Assembly (NCBI RefSeq): GCF_004798905.1
Contig: NZ_SDMO01000002.1
Coordinates: 124,001 to 188,000 of the forward strand
DNA length: 64,000 nt
Reading direction: 5' to 3'
Origin: Halomonas borealis
GTDB taxonomy: Bacteria; Pseudomonadota; Gammaproteobacteria; Pseudomonadales; Halomonadaceae
Position numbers and translations under genes: made by a program. The notes under the pieces were generated by a model. The model worked only from the letters and a program-made list of their open reading frames with translations. It had not been told where the DNA came from and made no database searches. This document shows positions 36,307 through 44,908 of the stretch, in pieces (the stretch's first letter is position 1; every line of letters begins with the position of its first letter).

Positions 36307-36951
36307 ATGACCACGCTACACGGCTACTTCCGCTCATCCGCTGCCTATCGAGTACGTATCGTGCTGAACCTCAAGGGCCTGGCCTTTGAGACGGCCCCGG
36401 TCGACCTGGTCGCGGGGGAGCAGCGCGGCGATACCTTCCTGGCCGATAACCCCCAGGGCCTGGTGCCGATGCTGGTCACCGATGATGGCCGACGACTGAC
36501 CCAGTCGCTGGCCATCTGCGAGTATCTGGAAGAATGCCACCCCGAACCGGCGCTGCTGCCCGAGACGCCCTCCGAGCGCGCCCGGGTGCGGGCCCTGGCT
36601 CAGCTGGTGGCCTGCGAGATGCATCCGGTCAACAACCTCAGGGTGCTCAAGTACCTGACCGGCGAGCTGGGGGCCGACGAAGCGGCCAAGCTCGCCTGGT
36701 ATCGCCACTGGGTCGACACGGGCTTCGCCGCCCTGGAGCCGATGCTCAGCCGCGAGGACGGCAGCGGCGACTTCTGCCACGGCGACACCCCGACCCTGGC
36801 CGACGCCTGCCTGGTGCCTCAGTTGTTCAACGCCGAGCGCTTCGAGTGCGATCTCGCGCCCTACCCGCGCATCCGCCGCATCGGCGAGAACGCCCGCAAG
36901 CTGTCGGCCTTCCAGCGCGCGGCTCCCGGCGAGCAACCCGACGCGCGCTGA
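36307..36951 (+). CDS. maiA: maleylacetoacetate isomerase (zeta-class GST)
   Basis: Glutathione-dependent isomerisation of maleylacetoacetate to fumarylacetoacetate. 214 residues. The zeta-class active-site motif is visible near the start as FRSSAAYRVRIVLNLKG, then NPQGLVPMLV and the C-terminal HGDTPTLADACLVPQLFNAERF. It is the third gene of the operon, 30 bp after fahA, and acts between HmgA and FahA. Confidence 0.95.
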   Translation: MTTLHGYFRSSAAYRVRIVLNLKGLAFETAPVDLVAGEQRGDTFLADNPQGLVPMLVTDDGRRLTQSLAICEYLEECHPEPALLPETPSERARVRALAQLVACEMHPVNNLRVLKYLTGELGADEAAKLAWYRHWVDTGFAALEPMLSREDGSGDFCHGDTPTLADACLVPQLFNAERFECDLAPYPRIRRIGENARKLSAFQRAAPGEQPDAR

Positions 36952-36964
36952 CCCCCGCCGCAAA

Positions 36965-37000
36965 CGCCCATCTTCCCGCGACGTTGCGGGCGGGTGGGCG
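36965..37000. terminator. terminator between maiA and the LysR gene
   Basis: Outer stem CGCCCA/TGGGCG with inner CCCGC/GCGGG and a GACGTT loop, lying between convergent genes. Confidence 0.6.
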
Positions 37001-37013
37001 TCGTCGATCTGCC

Positions 37014-37859
37014 TCACGCAGGCCGCTTCAGCAGCTCGCGGATCAGCTCTCTGTGCTCGCCGTGCAGGTGATAGGCGACATGGGCCTTGAGTTCGATCAC
37101 CGGCGCATCCTCGACGACGAACAGCCGCTGCCGCCGACACCAGGGCGCCACGATATCCCTCGGCAGATAGGCGGCACCGCCGCATTCCAGCAGCAGCTTC
37201 AGGGCGATGCGCCCGCTGTTGACCCGCCCTCGGGCCAACAGCCGCTGAGGGAAGTGACCCTCGTGGACGCTGGCGAAGGCGGTGCCCCATTCGACGCGTA
37301 TGTAGCCATCGCCCACCGCCCGCTCCGCGCGGTCGTCGGGGCGGCTCGACACCATCACCAAGGGGATGGCCGCCACCTCCTCGACGCCCACCCCGCGAAG
37401 ATGCGGCGTATCGTAGAGGAAGCCGACGTCGATCATGTTCTGCTCGAGCTTCTCGACCACCCGCCGCGGCGTGCTCTCCTCGGCGCGCAGCCCAAGCGTC
37501 GGGTAGCTACGATAGAGATGGGTGAGCCAGTCCTCGAGGAAGATATCCCATAGGCTGGCGACCCCGGCCACCACCAGGCGCCGCTGATGCCGTTCGCTGA
37601 GCGCGGTGTCCTCATAGGCCCGCTCCCAGGCGCCGAGGATGAAGCGCGCATGGCGCTCCATGCGCTCCCCGGCCGGCGTCAGGCCGATGCGATGGTGGCC
37701 ACGCGTGAACAGGGCCAGCCCGAGATGCTCCTCGAGCTGGCGGATGCGGGCGCTGACGGTCGACGGCGAGACACAGAGGCGCTCCGCGGCCTTGCCGAAG
37801 TTGCGCAGCCGGCCGACCTCGAGGAAAGTTTCCAGCAGTTGCGTATCCAAGGCGCTCAC
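37014..37859 (-). CDS. LysR-family transcriptional regulator
   Basis: 281 residues. Winged-helix head with LLETFLEVGRLRNFGKAAERLCVSPSTVSARIRQLEEHLGLALFTR, then a type 2 periplasmic-binding-like effector domain. The N-terminal part resembles HdfR-type regulators. It is divergent from the SulP transporter gene, with a ~100-bp gap that has an AT-rich stretch and half-matched LysR-type repeats around CATGAAAGCC, so the transporter is its best candidate target. No ligand can be named. Confidence 0.85.
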   Translation of the reverse strand: MSALDTQLLETFLEVGRLRNFGKAAERLCVSPSTVSARIRQLEEHLGLALFTRGHHRIGLTPAGERMERHARFILGAWERAYEDTALSERHQRRLVVAGVASLWDIFLEDWLTHLYRSYPTLGLRAEESTPRRVVEKLEQNMIDVGFLYDTPHLRGVGVEEVAAIPLVMVSSRPDDRAERAVGDGYIRVEWGTAFASVHEGHFPQRLLARGRVNSGRIALKLLLECGGAAYLPRDIVAPWCRRQRLFVVEDAPVIELKAHVAYHLHGEHRELIRELLKRPA

Positions 37860-37958
37860 CTTCGGTTTTGCTGTTCATGAAAGCCAAAAAAATTTGTTTT
37901 GCAGCATGCCAGCTTTTCCCTAGGCTGGCTGCCCCACGCTCACCCGAGGTTGTCCTTC

Positions 37959-39725
37959 ATGGCGTCCCGACTCCTGCGCTGCCTGCCCTTCCTGAGCTGG
38001 GGACGCACGCTCGACCGCCGAACGCTCTCCGCCGACCTGATGGCCGGGCTCACCGGCGCCGTCCTGGTGCTGCCCCAGGGCGTCGCCTACGCCTTCATCG
38101 CCGGCCTGCCGCCGGAGGTGGGCCTCTACACCGCCATCGTCGCCGCGACCGTCGCCGCGCTGTTCGGCAGCTCCTGGCACATGATCTCCGGCCCCACCGC
38201 CGCGCTCTCCATCGTGCTGGCCAGCGTGGTCGGCAGCCTCGGCCCCCTGTCGCCCGCGGCCTACCTGGGGGCGGCCCTGACCGTCACCCTGCTGGTCGGC
38301 CTGATCCAACTGACGATGGGGCTCTTGCGGCTCGGCAACCTGGTGAGCTTCATCTCCCACACGGTGGTGATCGGCTTCACCTCGGGGGCGGCGATCCTGA
38401 TCGTGACCAGCCAGCTGCAGCACCTGCTCGGCGTCTCCGTCACGGGGCAGGGTTTCCTGGTGGAGCTGGCCGCACTGATCCGGGCGCTACCGGAGACCAA
38501 CCCCTTTGCGCTGGCCATCGGGCTGATCTCGCTGACCACCTCGCTGGTGGTACGCCGACTCAATCGCCGCGCCCCGCACCTGCTGCTGGGCCTGGCCGTC
38601 GGCAGCCTGGCCTGCTGGCTGGTCGACGGCGCGGCCCACGGGGTCGCGCTGGTCGGCGCCCTGCCGGGCACCCTGCCGCCGCTGACGCTGCCCGAGCTGT
38701 CCCCGGACAGCCTGCGCACCCTGACCTCCGGCGCCTTCGCCATCGCCCTGCTGGGGTTGATCGAGGCGGTCTCGATCGCCCGCTCCATCGCCCTGCGCTC
38801 GCGCCAGGTGATCGACGGCAACCAAGAGTTCATCGGCCAGGGGCTGTCCAATATCGTCGGCGGCTTCTTCTCCTGCTACGCCAGCTCCGGCTCCTTCACT
38901 CGCTCCGGCGCCAACTATGATGCCGGGGCCCGCACCCCGCTGGCCGCGGTGTTCGCCGCCATCCTGCTGGTGCTGATCCTGGTGTTCGTGCCGGGCATCA
39001 CCGCCTACCTGCCGCTGCCCGCCATGGCCGGCGGCATCCTGCTGATCGCCTGGAACCTGATCGATTTCCGGCATATCGTCCAGCTGGTGCGCGCCAGCCG
39101 CCACGAGGCACTGGTGCTCACCGCGACCATCGCCGCCACGCTGCTGGTGGCGCTGGAGTTCGCCATCTACATCGGCGTGCTGCTGTCGCTGGTGCTGTAT
39201 CTCAAGCGCACCTCGCGGCCGACCGTGATGGAGGTGGCACCGCGCCAGGATCATCCGCGCCGTCATGTCCGCAACGTCTCACGCTACGAGCTCACCCAGT
39301 GTCCGCAGCTGAAGATGCTACGCATCGATGGCTCGCTGTTCTTCGGCGCCACCGACCATGTGCAACGCCGCCTGCGGGTGTTCAGCGCCGCCCCGGGCAC
39401 GCGGGTGCTGATCATCGGCAAGGGCATCAACTTCATCGATACCGCCGGGGTCGAGTTGCTGCTTCAGGAAACCGAACGCCTGCGCGGCCAGGGCGGCGAC
39501 CTGATGATCAGCTCGCTCAAGGGCACGGTGCTGGACGAACTGCGCCGGCGCGGCGACCTGGCGCGGCTCGGTGAGGCGCGTTTCTTCGAGTCCACCGCGG
39601 CGGCGCTCGCCGCCATCGTCCCGACCCTGGACCCCGAGGTGTGCCGGACCTGCACCCTGAGGGTCTTCGACGAGTGCGCCTCGATGCCTGCGCCGGAGGA
39701 GGACATCCTGGCGCGGGAAGGCTGA
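37959..39725 (+). CDS. SulP family anion transporter with STAS domain
   Basis: 588 residues: about ten to twelve membrane helices (residues ~20-410) followed by a cytoplasmic STAS domain (~445-555; LRIDGSLFFGATDHVQRRL ... LIIGKGINFIDTAGVELL) and a short Cys-containing tail. SulP motifs include VLPQGVAYAFIAGLPPEVGLYTAIV. SulP carriers move sulfate, bicarbonate or dicarboxylates; the substrate is not decided by sequence. The ATG at 37959 has GAGGT upstream; the frame extends to 37899. Confidence 0.88.
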   Translation: MASRLLRCLPFLSWGRTLDRRTLSADLMAGLTGAVLVLPQGVAYAFIAGLPPEVGLYTAIVAATVAALFGSSWHMISGPTAALSIVLASVVGSLGPLSPAAYLGAALTVTLLVGLIQLTMGLLRLGNLVSFISHTVVIGFTSGAAILIVTSQLQHLLGVSVTGQGFLVELAALIRALPETNPFALAIGLISLTTSLVVRRLNRRAPHLLLGLAVGSLACWLVDGAAHGVALVGALPGTLPPLTLPELSPDSLRTLTSGAFAIALLGLIEAVSIARSIALRSRQVIDGNQEFIGQGLSNIVGGFFSCYASSGSFTRSGANYDAGARTPLAAVFAAILLVLILVFVPGITAYLPLPAMAGGILLIAWNLIDFRHIVQLVRASRHEALVLTATIAATLLVALEFAIYIGVLLSLVLYLKRTSRPTVMEVAPRQDHPRRHVRNVSRYELTQCPQLKMLRIDGSLFFGATDHVQRRLRVFSAAPGTRVLIIGKGINFIDTAGVELLLQETERLRGQGGDLMISSLKGTVLDELRRRGDLARLGEARFFESTAAALAAIVPTLDPEVCRTCTLRVFDECASMPAPEEDILAREG

Positions 39726-39787
39726 AGCCAGGCGCCGCGCGGAGTACACTAGGGCACCTGCTACCCACCGCCAGCCGAGGCCCGTGC

Positions 39788-40810
39788 ATGAGTTCTCATC
39801 TGCTCTCCATCGACTCCCTCTCCCGCGACGAGATCGACCACTTGATGCGGGTGGCGGCGCGCCTGGAGCCCGTCGCCCAGCGGCGTAAGATCACCCGGGT
39901 GCTGGAGGGCGCGGTACTCGGCAACCTGTTCTTCGAGGCCAGCACCCGCACCCGGGTCAGCTTCCACGCCGCCTTCTCGCGGCTCGGCGGCAGCGTCTGC
40001 GACACCACCGGCTTCACCTTCTCCTCCATGGCCAAGGGCGAGTCGCTCTACGACACCAGCCGGGTGATGAGCGGCTACTGCGACGCCATCGTGATGCGCC
40101 ACCCGGACCAGGGCTCGGTGGCCGAGTTCGCCGCCGCCACCCATGTGCCGGTGATCAACGCCGGCGACGGGCCCGGCGAGCACCCGAGCCAGGCGCTGCT
40201 GGACTTCTACACCATCGACAAGGAGTTCACCCAGCAGGGCAAGGCGCTGAAGGATGCCCACGTGCTGATGACCGGCGACCTGAAGTACGGGCGCACCGTG
40301 CACTCGCTGATCCGCTTGCTGGCGCGCTATGCGCCGATGCGCATCACCCTGGTGGCACCGCCCGGGCTCGAGATGCCCCGCCATCTGATCGAGCGCGTCA
40401 GCCACCAGGGGCTCACCGTGGAGGTGCGCGAGAGCCTGGCCGGCGACTTCTCCGACGTCGACGTGGTCTACACCACGCGCATCCAGAAGGAGCGCTTCAC
40501 CGCCGAGATGAGCGAGGGCTTCAACCTCTCCCGCGACTTCACCGTCGACCGCGCCTTCCTCGACAGCCGCTGCAACGCCTCCACCATCGTCATGCACCCC
40601 CTGCCGCGCGACAGCCGCCCCGAGGCCAACGACCTCGACGTCGACTTGAACGGCGATCCGCGCCTGGCGATCTTCCGCCAGACCGACAACGGCATCCCGA
40701 TGCGCATGGCGATCTTCGCCACCCTGCTCGAGGTCGATGATCAGATCGAGCGCGACCTGCGCGCCGTGCCCTGGTTCGTGCCGAAGCGCCTCGGCGTGGA
40801 CGACGCGTAA
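39788..40810 (+). CDS. pyrB: aspartate carbamoyltransferase catalytic chain
   Basis: Second step of pyrimidine synthesis. 340 residues, longer than E. coli PyrB (311) but typical of some proteobacterial enzymes that lack PyrI. Carbamoyl-phosphate motif FFEASTRTRVSFHAAF, GDGPGEHPSQALLDFYT, GDLKYGRTVHSL and HPLPRDSRPEANDLD are all present. The ATG at 39788 aligns with the family; upstream extension to 39641 is spurious. No pyrI or dihydroorotase is adjacent. Confidence 0.94.
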   Translation: MSSHLLSIDSLSRDEIDHLMRVAARLEPVAQRRKITRVLEGAVLGNLFFEASTRTRVSFHAAFSRLGGSVCDTTGFTFSSMAKGESLYDTSRVMSGYCDAIVMRHPDQGSVAEFAAATHVPVINAGDGPGEHPSQALLDFYTIDKEFTQQGKALKDAHVLMTGDLKYGRTVHSLIRLLARYAPMRITLVAPPGLEMPRHLIERVSHQGLTVEVRESLAGDFSDVDVVYTTRIQKERFTAEMSEGFNLSRDFTVDRAFLDSRCNASTIVMHPLPRDSRPEANDLDVDLNGDPRLAIFRQTDNGIPMRMAIFATLLEVDDQIERDLRAVPWFVPKRLGVDDA

Positions 40811-40904
40811 CACGGAATCGCCGCGCATCGGCGGCCCGATCGACGAGTTTCGCCTAAGCTTGCCGAGAGACAGGCGATACATCGCATGATGGGGAGGCGA
40901 GCCG

Positions 40905-41600
40905 ATGAACCTGCAACGGGCCTATGCGCTGCTGGCGCTCTTCTATACCGCATTACTGGCGATCGGCGTCCTCGCCGTGGTGATGGGCGGCGGCACGCCG
41001 CTGTCGCTGGTGCAGCTGGCCATCGGCGCGGTGGCCGTGATCGGCCTCTGGGGCTACTGCCTCGGCCGCCAGGCCATGAACCGGCGGACCTGGCGGCCGT
41101 TCAGCGGGGTGCTGGTCGCCAGCATCGCGGCCAGTGTCGGATGGCTGGCCACGATGGCCCCCTCAAGCATCGAGCTGACCTGGCTGCTGACCGGCATCAT
41201 CTTCACCACGCTGCCGGCCCTGCTGCTGTTCCGCTATGGGGATCGTGACCAGGACCTGTGGGCCACGCCGGGCGAGCTCGCGGGCGGCCAGGCCCTGGGC
41301 GAGCTGCTGGAACAACAACGGGAAGTGACGCTGGAGACACACGACGCCCCGCGCCCCGCCAGCGTCCACCTCAGCCGCGACGGCGAGCGCTATCTGGCAC
41401 GCGTGGTGCGGGGCCGGGGCGAGGCGGCGGAACGCTTCGAGGAACGCTTCGCACGCCCCGCCACGCTGGCCTTCTTCATCGAGGCCTTCACCGGCATCGA
41501 CGTGCAGGATGGCGTGGCCCGTTACCGGGAGGGGGCACAGACGGCCCGAGGCGCGTCTGGCGAATCGGCGGGCGACGACTCGGCGACGGCCCCTGGCTGA
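40905..41600 (+). CDS. inner-membrane protein, unknown function
   Basis: 231 residues. About four helices lie in the first 105 residues; a hydrophilic C-terminal domain of ~120 residues follows, with VHLSRDGERYLARVVRGRGEAAERFEERFARPATLAFFIEAFTGI. The tail after residue ~205 is low-complexity. GGGAGG lies upstream of the ATG. It ends five bases before the convergent ruvX. I do not recognise the family. Confidence 0.7.
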   Translation: MNLQRAYALLALFYTALLAIGVLAVVMGGGTPLSLVQLAIGAVAVIGLWGYCLGRQAMNRRTWRPFSGVLVASIAASVGWLATMAPSSIELTWLLTGIIFTTLPALLLFRYGDRDQDLWATPGELAGGQALGELLEQQREVTLETHDAPRPASVHLSRDGERYLARVVRGRGEAAERFEERFARPATLAFFIEAFTGIDVQDGVARYREGAQTARGASGESAGDDSATAPG

Positions 41601-41605
41601 CGGGC

Positions 41606-42043
41606 CTAGCGGGGCGGCAGCCCCTCGGCGCGGGCCAGCCAGGCTTCGAGGATCAACACCGCGGCCAGTCCATCGACGCCATCCTCGCGGTAGTTGCCGC
41701 GGTGGCCGTCCTCCCGGGCGATGCTCTTGGCCTCACGGGTGGAGCCACGCTCGTCGGCCATCTCGCAGGGCACCCCATGGCGGCCATATAACCGCTTGCC
41801 GAACTTGCGGGCGCGGGTGCTCATCACGCTCTCGCTGCCGTCCATGTTGAGCGGCAGGCCGACCACGAACAGGTCCGGCCGCCATTCATCGACCAGCCGC
41901 GCGACCCGCTCCCAGTCGGGGATGCCATCGCGGGCCGGCAACGGCTCCAGGACCCGGGCGCTGGCGGTGAGCTCGTTGCCCACCGCCACGCCGATGCGCC
42001 GGGTGCCGAAGTCGAAGCCCAGGATCAGACGCTGGCCACTCAT
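41606..42043 (-). CDS. ruvX: Holliday-junction-resolvase-like nuclease RuvX/YqgF
   Basis: RNase H-fold nuclease needed for 16S rRNA 5'-end maturation. 145 residues: FDFGTRRIGVAVGNE with the first catalytic Asp, VGLPLNMDGSES, DERGSTREA, and the final acidic EDGVDGLAAVLILEAWL. The ATG at 42043 has GGGAGG six bases upstream; a GTG at 42049 in frame is less likely. It follows yqgE by 45 bp, the common yqgE-yqgF pairing. Confidence 0.94.
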   Translation of the reverse strand: MSGQRLILGFDFGTRRIGVAVGNELTASARVLEPLPARDGIPDWERVARLVDEWRPDLFVVGLPLNMDGSESVMSTRARKFGKRLYGRHGVPCEMADERGSTREAKSIAREDGHRGNYREDGVDGLAAVLILEAWLARAEGLPPR

Positions 42044-42088
42044 CGCCACCTCCCGGCCACGGCGACCGCGTCGGCCGTTCCCGATGGA

Positions 42089-42649
42089 TCAACCATGGCC
42101 GGCTTCACGGGTCATCAGGTTCAGGTCCACGCCCAGCAGGTTGGCGCTGGCCCCCAGGCGCTGCTCCGGGGGCACCTCGAAGAGCACGTCGGGACGGCCT
42201 TCCACGGTCAGCCAGGTGTTGTCCATCAGCTCCTGCTCGAGCTGGCCGGACTCCCAGCCGACACAGCCCAGGCAGACCAGGAACTTCTCCGGGCCGCGGC
42301 CGGCGGCCAGCGCCTCGAGCACGTCCATCGAGGTGGTCAGGGCGATGTCGTCGGTCACCTGCAGGCTCGAGTCCCACTGCTGGCTGTCGCCCTCGTGCAG
42401 GATGAAGCCGCGCTCCTTGTGGACCGGGCCGCCGTAGTAGACCGGGGCACTGAGGTTCGCGCTGGCACTGCATTCCAGCTCGAGCTGCTCGAACAGCGCC
42501 TCGAGGGTCAGCTCGTCCATGGGACGATTGACGACCACGCCCATGGTGCCCTTGTCATCGTGATCGCAGAGGTAGCTGAGGGTGCCGGCGAAATTGGGAT
42601 CTTCCAGGTGCGGCATCGCCATCAGGAAGTGATTTTTCAAGCTTTGCAT
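42089..42649 (-). CDS. yqgE: YqgE/AlgH family protein (UPF0301)
   Basis: 186 residues with the family start SLKNHFLMAMPHLEDPNFAGTLSYLCDHDDKGTMGVVVNRP, then VYYGGPVHKERGFILH and CLGCVGWESGQLEQEL. Molecular function is unknown; in Pseudomonas the homologue AlgH was linked to alginate regulation. GGGAG precedes the ATG. It is in a likely operon with ruvX downstream and tonB/gshB upstream. Confidence 0.93.
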   Translation of the reverse strand: MQSLKNHFLMAMPHLEDPNFAGTLSYLCDHDDKGTMGVVVNRPMDELTLEALFEQLELECSASANLSAPVYYGGPVHKERGFILHEGDSQQWDSSLQVTDDIALTTSMDVLEALAAGRGPEKFLVCLGCVGWESGQLEQELMDNTWLTVEGRPDVLFEVPPEQRLGASANLLGVDLNLMTREAGHG

Positions 42650-42722
42650 GGAGCTCCCCAGCGGAAGGCGGGCGCGCAACGGGCGCGGCCGCCGTGTGTC
42701 TGCGTGCGCCGTCGTCCGGTGC

Positions 42723-43613
42723 CTAGCGCACGCCGTAATCATTACCTTCACCGAACCGCCAGAAGCGGCTGATGGACAGGCTGTCCAGATCGCCCATGCC
42801 CGCATCGAAGGGGCGATACGGCGCGGCGTCGCGGACGGTGTCCAGGGCCGCTTGATCGAGTTCGGGATGTCCCGAGGATTGTACCACTTCCGCCCGGCGA
42901 AGCTGACCGTCGCGGCCGATCACCACGCGGATCTGGAGCCGGCCCGAAAGCCCTGGCGGCGCCGGGTGAACCCGATTGCCGTAGTCCTCGACCCGGCGCG
43001 TCCAGTCGTCGATGTAGCGCGCCTCGGCGGCTCGTTGCGCCGCCGGCCGTGCCGCCTCAGGCGTGTCGCCGACCGCCTCGGCGGAGAGCCCCTGCTCACG
43101 GATACGGGTGGTGGCCTGAGCGAGCAGGTCGCGCCCCGACACCTGGCCGCCGGGCTCCCCGGTGGCCTCCGGCGCCTGCGGCGGGGCCGGCTCGGGGCGG
43201 GTCTCGGGCGCGTTGGCGACCTTATCTGCGTCTGCGTCTGCGTCTGCGGCGACGGCCGGCGGCTCAGGCTCAGGCTCCACCGAGGCCTCCGCCCCATCGC
43301 TCGCCGGCGACGCCGATGATGCCTCCCGTGGCCGATCGGGAACTCTCGCCGCGGGCGGCGTTTCGGTCGACTCGTTCGCCGTCTCCCGGGCGGCCTCGCC
43401 CGGCGTCTCGGCGGTGGCCGCTACCGAGGCGGACCGGGGCATCAGCACCACGTCGAGGCCGCTACGCTCCGGCGCTCGGGAAGACGGCGTGAGGCTCGCC
43501 AGCACGCCGATCACCGCCAGGTGCAACAGCAACGATACCGCCCCGGCCAGCCACCAGCGATGGCGACGCGTCACCGGCACATGACGGGGCGGGGCATGCA
43601 CGGGGGCGACCAT
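42723..43613 (-). CDS. tonB: energy transducer TonB
   Basis: 296 residues: an N-terminal membrane helix (about 20-43), a long Pro/Ala/Glu/Asp-rich periplasmic spacer, and the C-terminal TonB domain (GRLQIRVVIGRDGQLRRAEVVQSSGHPELDQAALDTVRDAAPYRPF). TonB couples the proton gradient to outer-membrane receptors. The SxxxH motif is seen in SLLLHLAV. No exbB/exbD is nearby, and gshB lies 17 bp upstream, an order also found in Pseudomonas (gshB-tonB-yqgE-yqgF). The acidic ADADADAD spacer is coded by a DNA microsatellite. Confidence 0.93.
   Translation of the reverse strand: MVAPVHAPPRHVPVTRRHRWWLAGAVSLLLHLAVIGVLASLTPSSRAPERSGLDVVLMPRSASVAATAETPGEAARETANESTETPPAARVPDRPREASSASPASDGAEASVEPEPEPPAVAADADADADKVANAPETRPEPAPPQAPEATGEPGGQVSGRDLLAQATTRIREQGLSAEAVGDTPEAARPAAQRAAEARYIDDWTRRVEDYGNRVHPAPPGLSGRLQIRVVIGRDGQLRRAEVVQSSGHPELDQAALDTVRDAAPYRPFDAGMGDLDSLSISRFWRFGEGNDYGVR
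43225..43248. repeat. four tandem 6-bp units inside tonB
   Basis: TCTGCG repeated four times, encoding the Ala-Asp spacer of TonB. The unit is a multiple of three, so copy changes alter spacer length without frameshift. Confidence 0.85.
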
Positions 43614-43629
43614 GGCAGCGGTTACCGAA

Positions 43630-44598
43630 TCAGCCGCGACGCTCGGCGAGGCGGCGCACGACGGCGTCCATCAGCTGGCCGGCGATGTCGGTGCCACGCT
43701 GATCGTCGATCTCGCGCACGCAGGTCGGGCTCGTGACGTTGATCTCTGTGATGTAGTCGCCGATCACGTCGAGGCCGACGAACATCAGCCCCTTCTCACG
43801 GATCATCGGCTGTACCTGGGTGACCAGCCAGCGGTCGCGGTCGGTCAGCTCGCGGCTGACGCCCTGGCCGCCGGCGGCCAGGTTGCCACGGGTCTCGCCG
43901 GCGCTGGGAATACGCGCCAGCCCAAAGTCGACCGGCTCGCCGTCGACCAGCAGGATGCGGGTGTCACCCTCCTTGATTTCCGGCAGGTAACGCTGGGCCA
44001 TGATCTGGCGCTGCCCACGCTCGGTGAGGGTCTCGATGACCGCGCCCAGGTTGCGGCCGTCCGCGCCGACATGAAAGATGCCGCTGCCGCCCATGCCATC
44101 CAGCGGCTTGAGGATGACGTCGCCGTGCTCGGCGTGGAAGGCGCGCAGCTCGGCCTCGTCACAGGACACCAGGGTCGGCGCGCAGCACTCGGGGAACTGC
44201 TGGGCGAACAGCTTCTCGTTGCACTCCAGCAGTGCCCGGGTGGGGTTGACCACCAGCACGCCCTCGCGCTCGGCGAAGCCCAGCAGGTGCACCGCGTTGA
44301 GGAAGTGACCATCCACCGGCGGGTCCTTGCGCATCAGCACGACGTCCAGCTCGGCCAACGGACGCGACTCGGCCTCGCCCAGCGCATACCAGCGCTCGGG
44401 GTCACGGAACACCTCGAGGTCACGCAGCCGAGCGTGGGCCCGGCCATCGCGCAGGAACAGGTCCTCCTGCTCCATGTAGTACAGCGAGGCACCGCGATCC
44501 TGGGCGGCCCACAGCATGGCCAGGCTGGTGTCTTTCTTGAAGCTGAGGTCGGCGATGGGATCCATCACCACGCCGACCTTGAGGGGGCGTTGGCTCAT
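43630..44598 (-). CDS. gshB: glutathione synthetase
   Basis: ATP-grasp ligase joining glycine to gamma-glutamylcysteine. 322 residues with VGVVMDPIADLSFKKDTSLAMLWAAQDRG at the start, the ATP-grasp motifs DVILKPLDGMGGSGIFH and MAQRYLPEIKEGDTRILLVDGEPV, and GLDVIGDYITEINVTSPT. It precedes tonB by 17 bp. MaiA, encoded elsewhere in the window, needs its product. Confidence 0.96.
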   Translation of the reverse strand: MSQRPLKVGVVMDPIADLSFKKDTSLAMLWAAQDRGASLYYMEQEDLFLRDGRAHARLRDLEVFRDPERWYALGEAESRPLAELDVVLMRKDPPVDGHFLNAVHLLGFAEREGVLVVNPTRALLECNEKLFAQQFPECCAPTLVSCDEAELRAFHAEHGDVILKPLDGMGGSGIFHVGADGRNLGAVIETLTERGQRQIMAQRYLPEIKEGDTRILLVDGEPVDFGLARIPSAGETRGNLAAGGQGVSRELTDRDRWLVTQVQPMIREKGLMFVGLDVIGDYITEINVTSPTCVREIDDQRGTDIAGQLMDAVVRRLAERRG

Positions 44599-44736
44599 CG
44601 GTCTACTCGTCTGCGCCGGGCGGCCCCGGCGGGGAATGATGGCTGGCAGTATGCCGCAGGGCCGCCATGGACTCCAAGGCGCTCAGTCCCGCAGGCATCG
44701 CCATGGTGAGGTGCACCGGGGACAAGGCGAAGCGGG

Positions 44737-44836
44737 GCCCTACGCCAAGGGTGAGGAGCACCGCTCCGAACGGGCTGGCCATGGAAGGCCAGCACTGGCC
44801 CTGCAAGCGGAGCAGGATGCAAGAGCGCTGTAGGGC
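44737..44836. other. nested inverted repeats, candidate structured element between the CvfB-like gene and gshB
   Basis: The 310-bp gap 44599-44908 has no supported gene. Within it three inverted repeats share one centre: GCCCTAC/GTAGGGC (44737-44743 with 44830-44836), GCTCCG/CGGAGC (44763-44768 with 44808-44813) and GCTGGCC/GGCCAGC (44774-44780 with 44787-44793, loop ATGGAA). They would fold into one rod about 100 nt long on either strand. It may be a small RNA, a mobile palindromic element or a strong attenuator. Family unknown. Confidence 0.5.
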
Positions 44837-44852
44837 GTCGTGAGCGCCCAGG

Positions 44853-44873
44853 GAGGGGGCACGGCGCCCCCTC
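44853..44873 (-). terminator. hairpin after the CvfB-like gene
   Basis: Perfect 8-bp stem GAGGGGGC/GCCCCCTC with a 5-base loop, 36 bp past the stop codon. No T run on the minus strand. Confidence 0.55.
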
Positions 44874-44908
44874 GTAGGCCCGTCGCCGGTCAGGCGCCCG
44901 TCCCGAGC

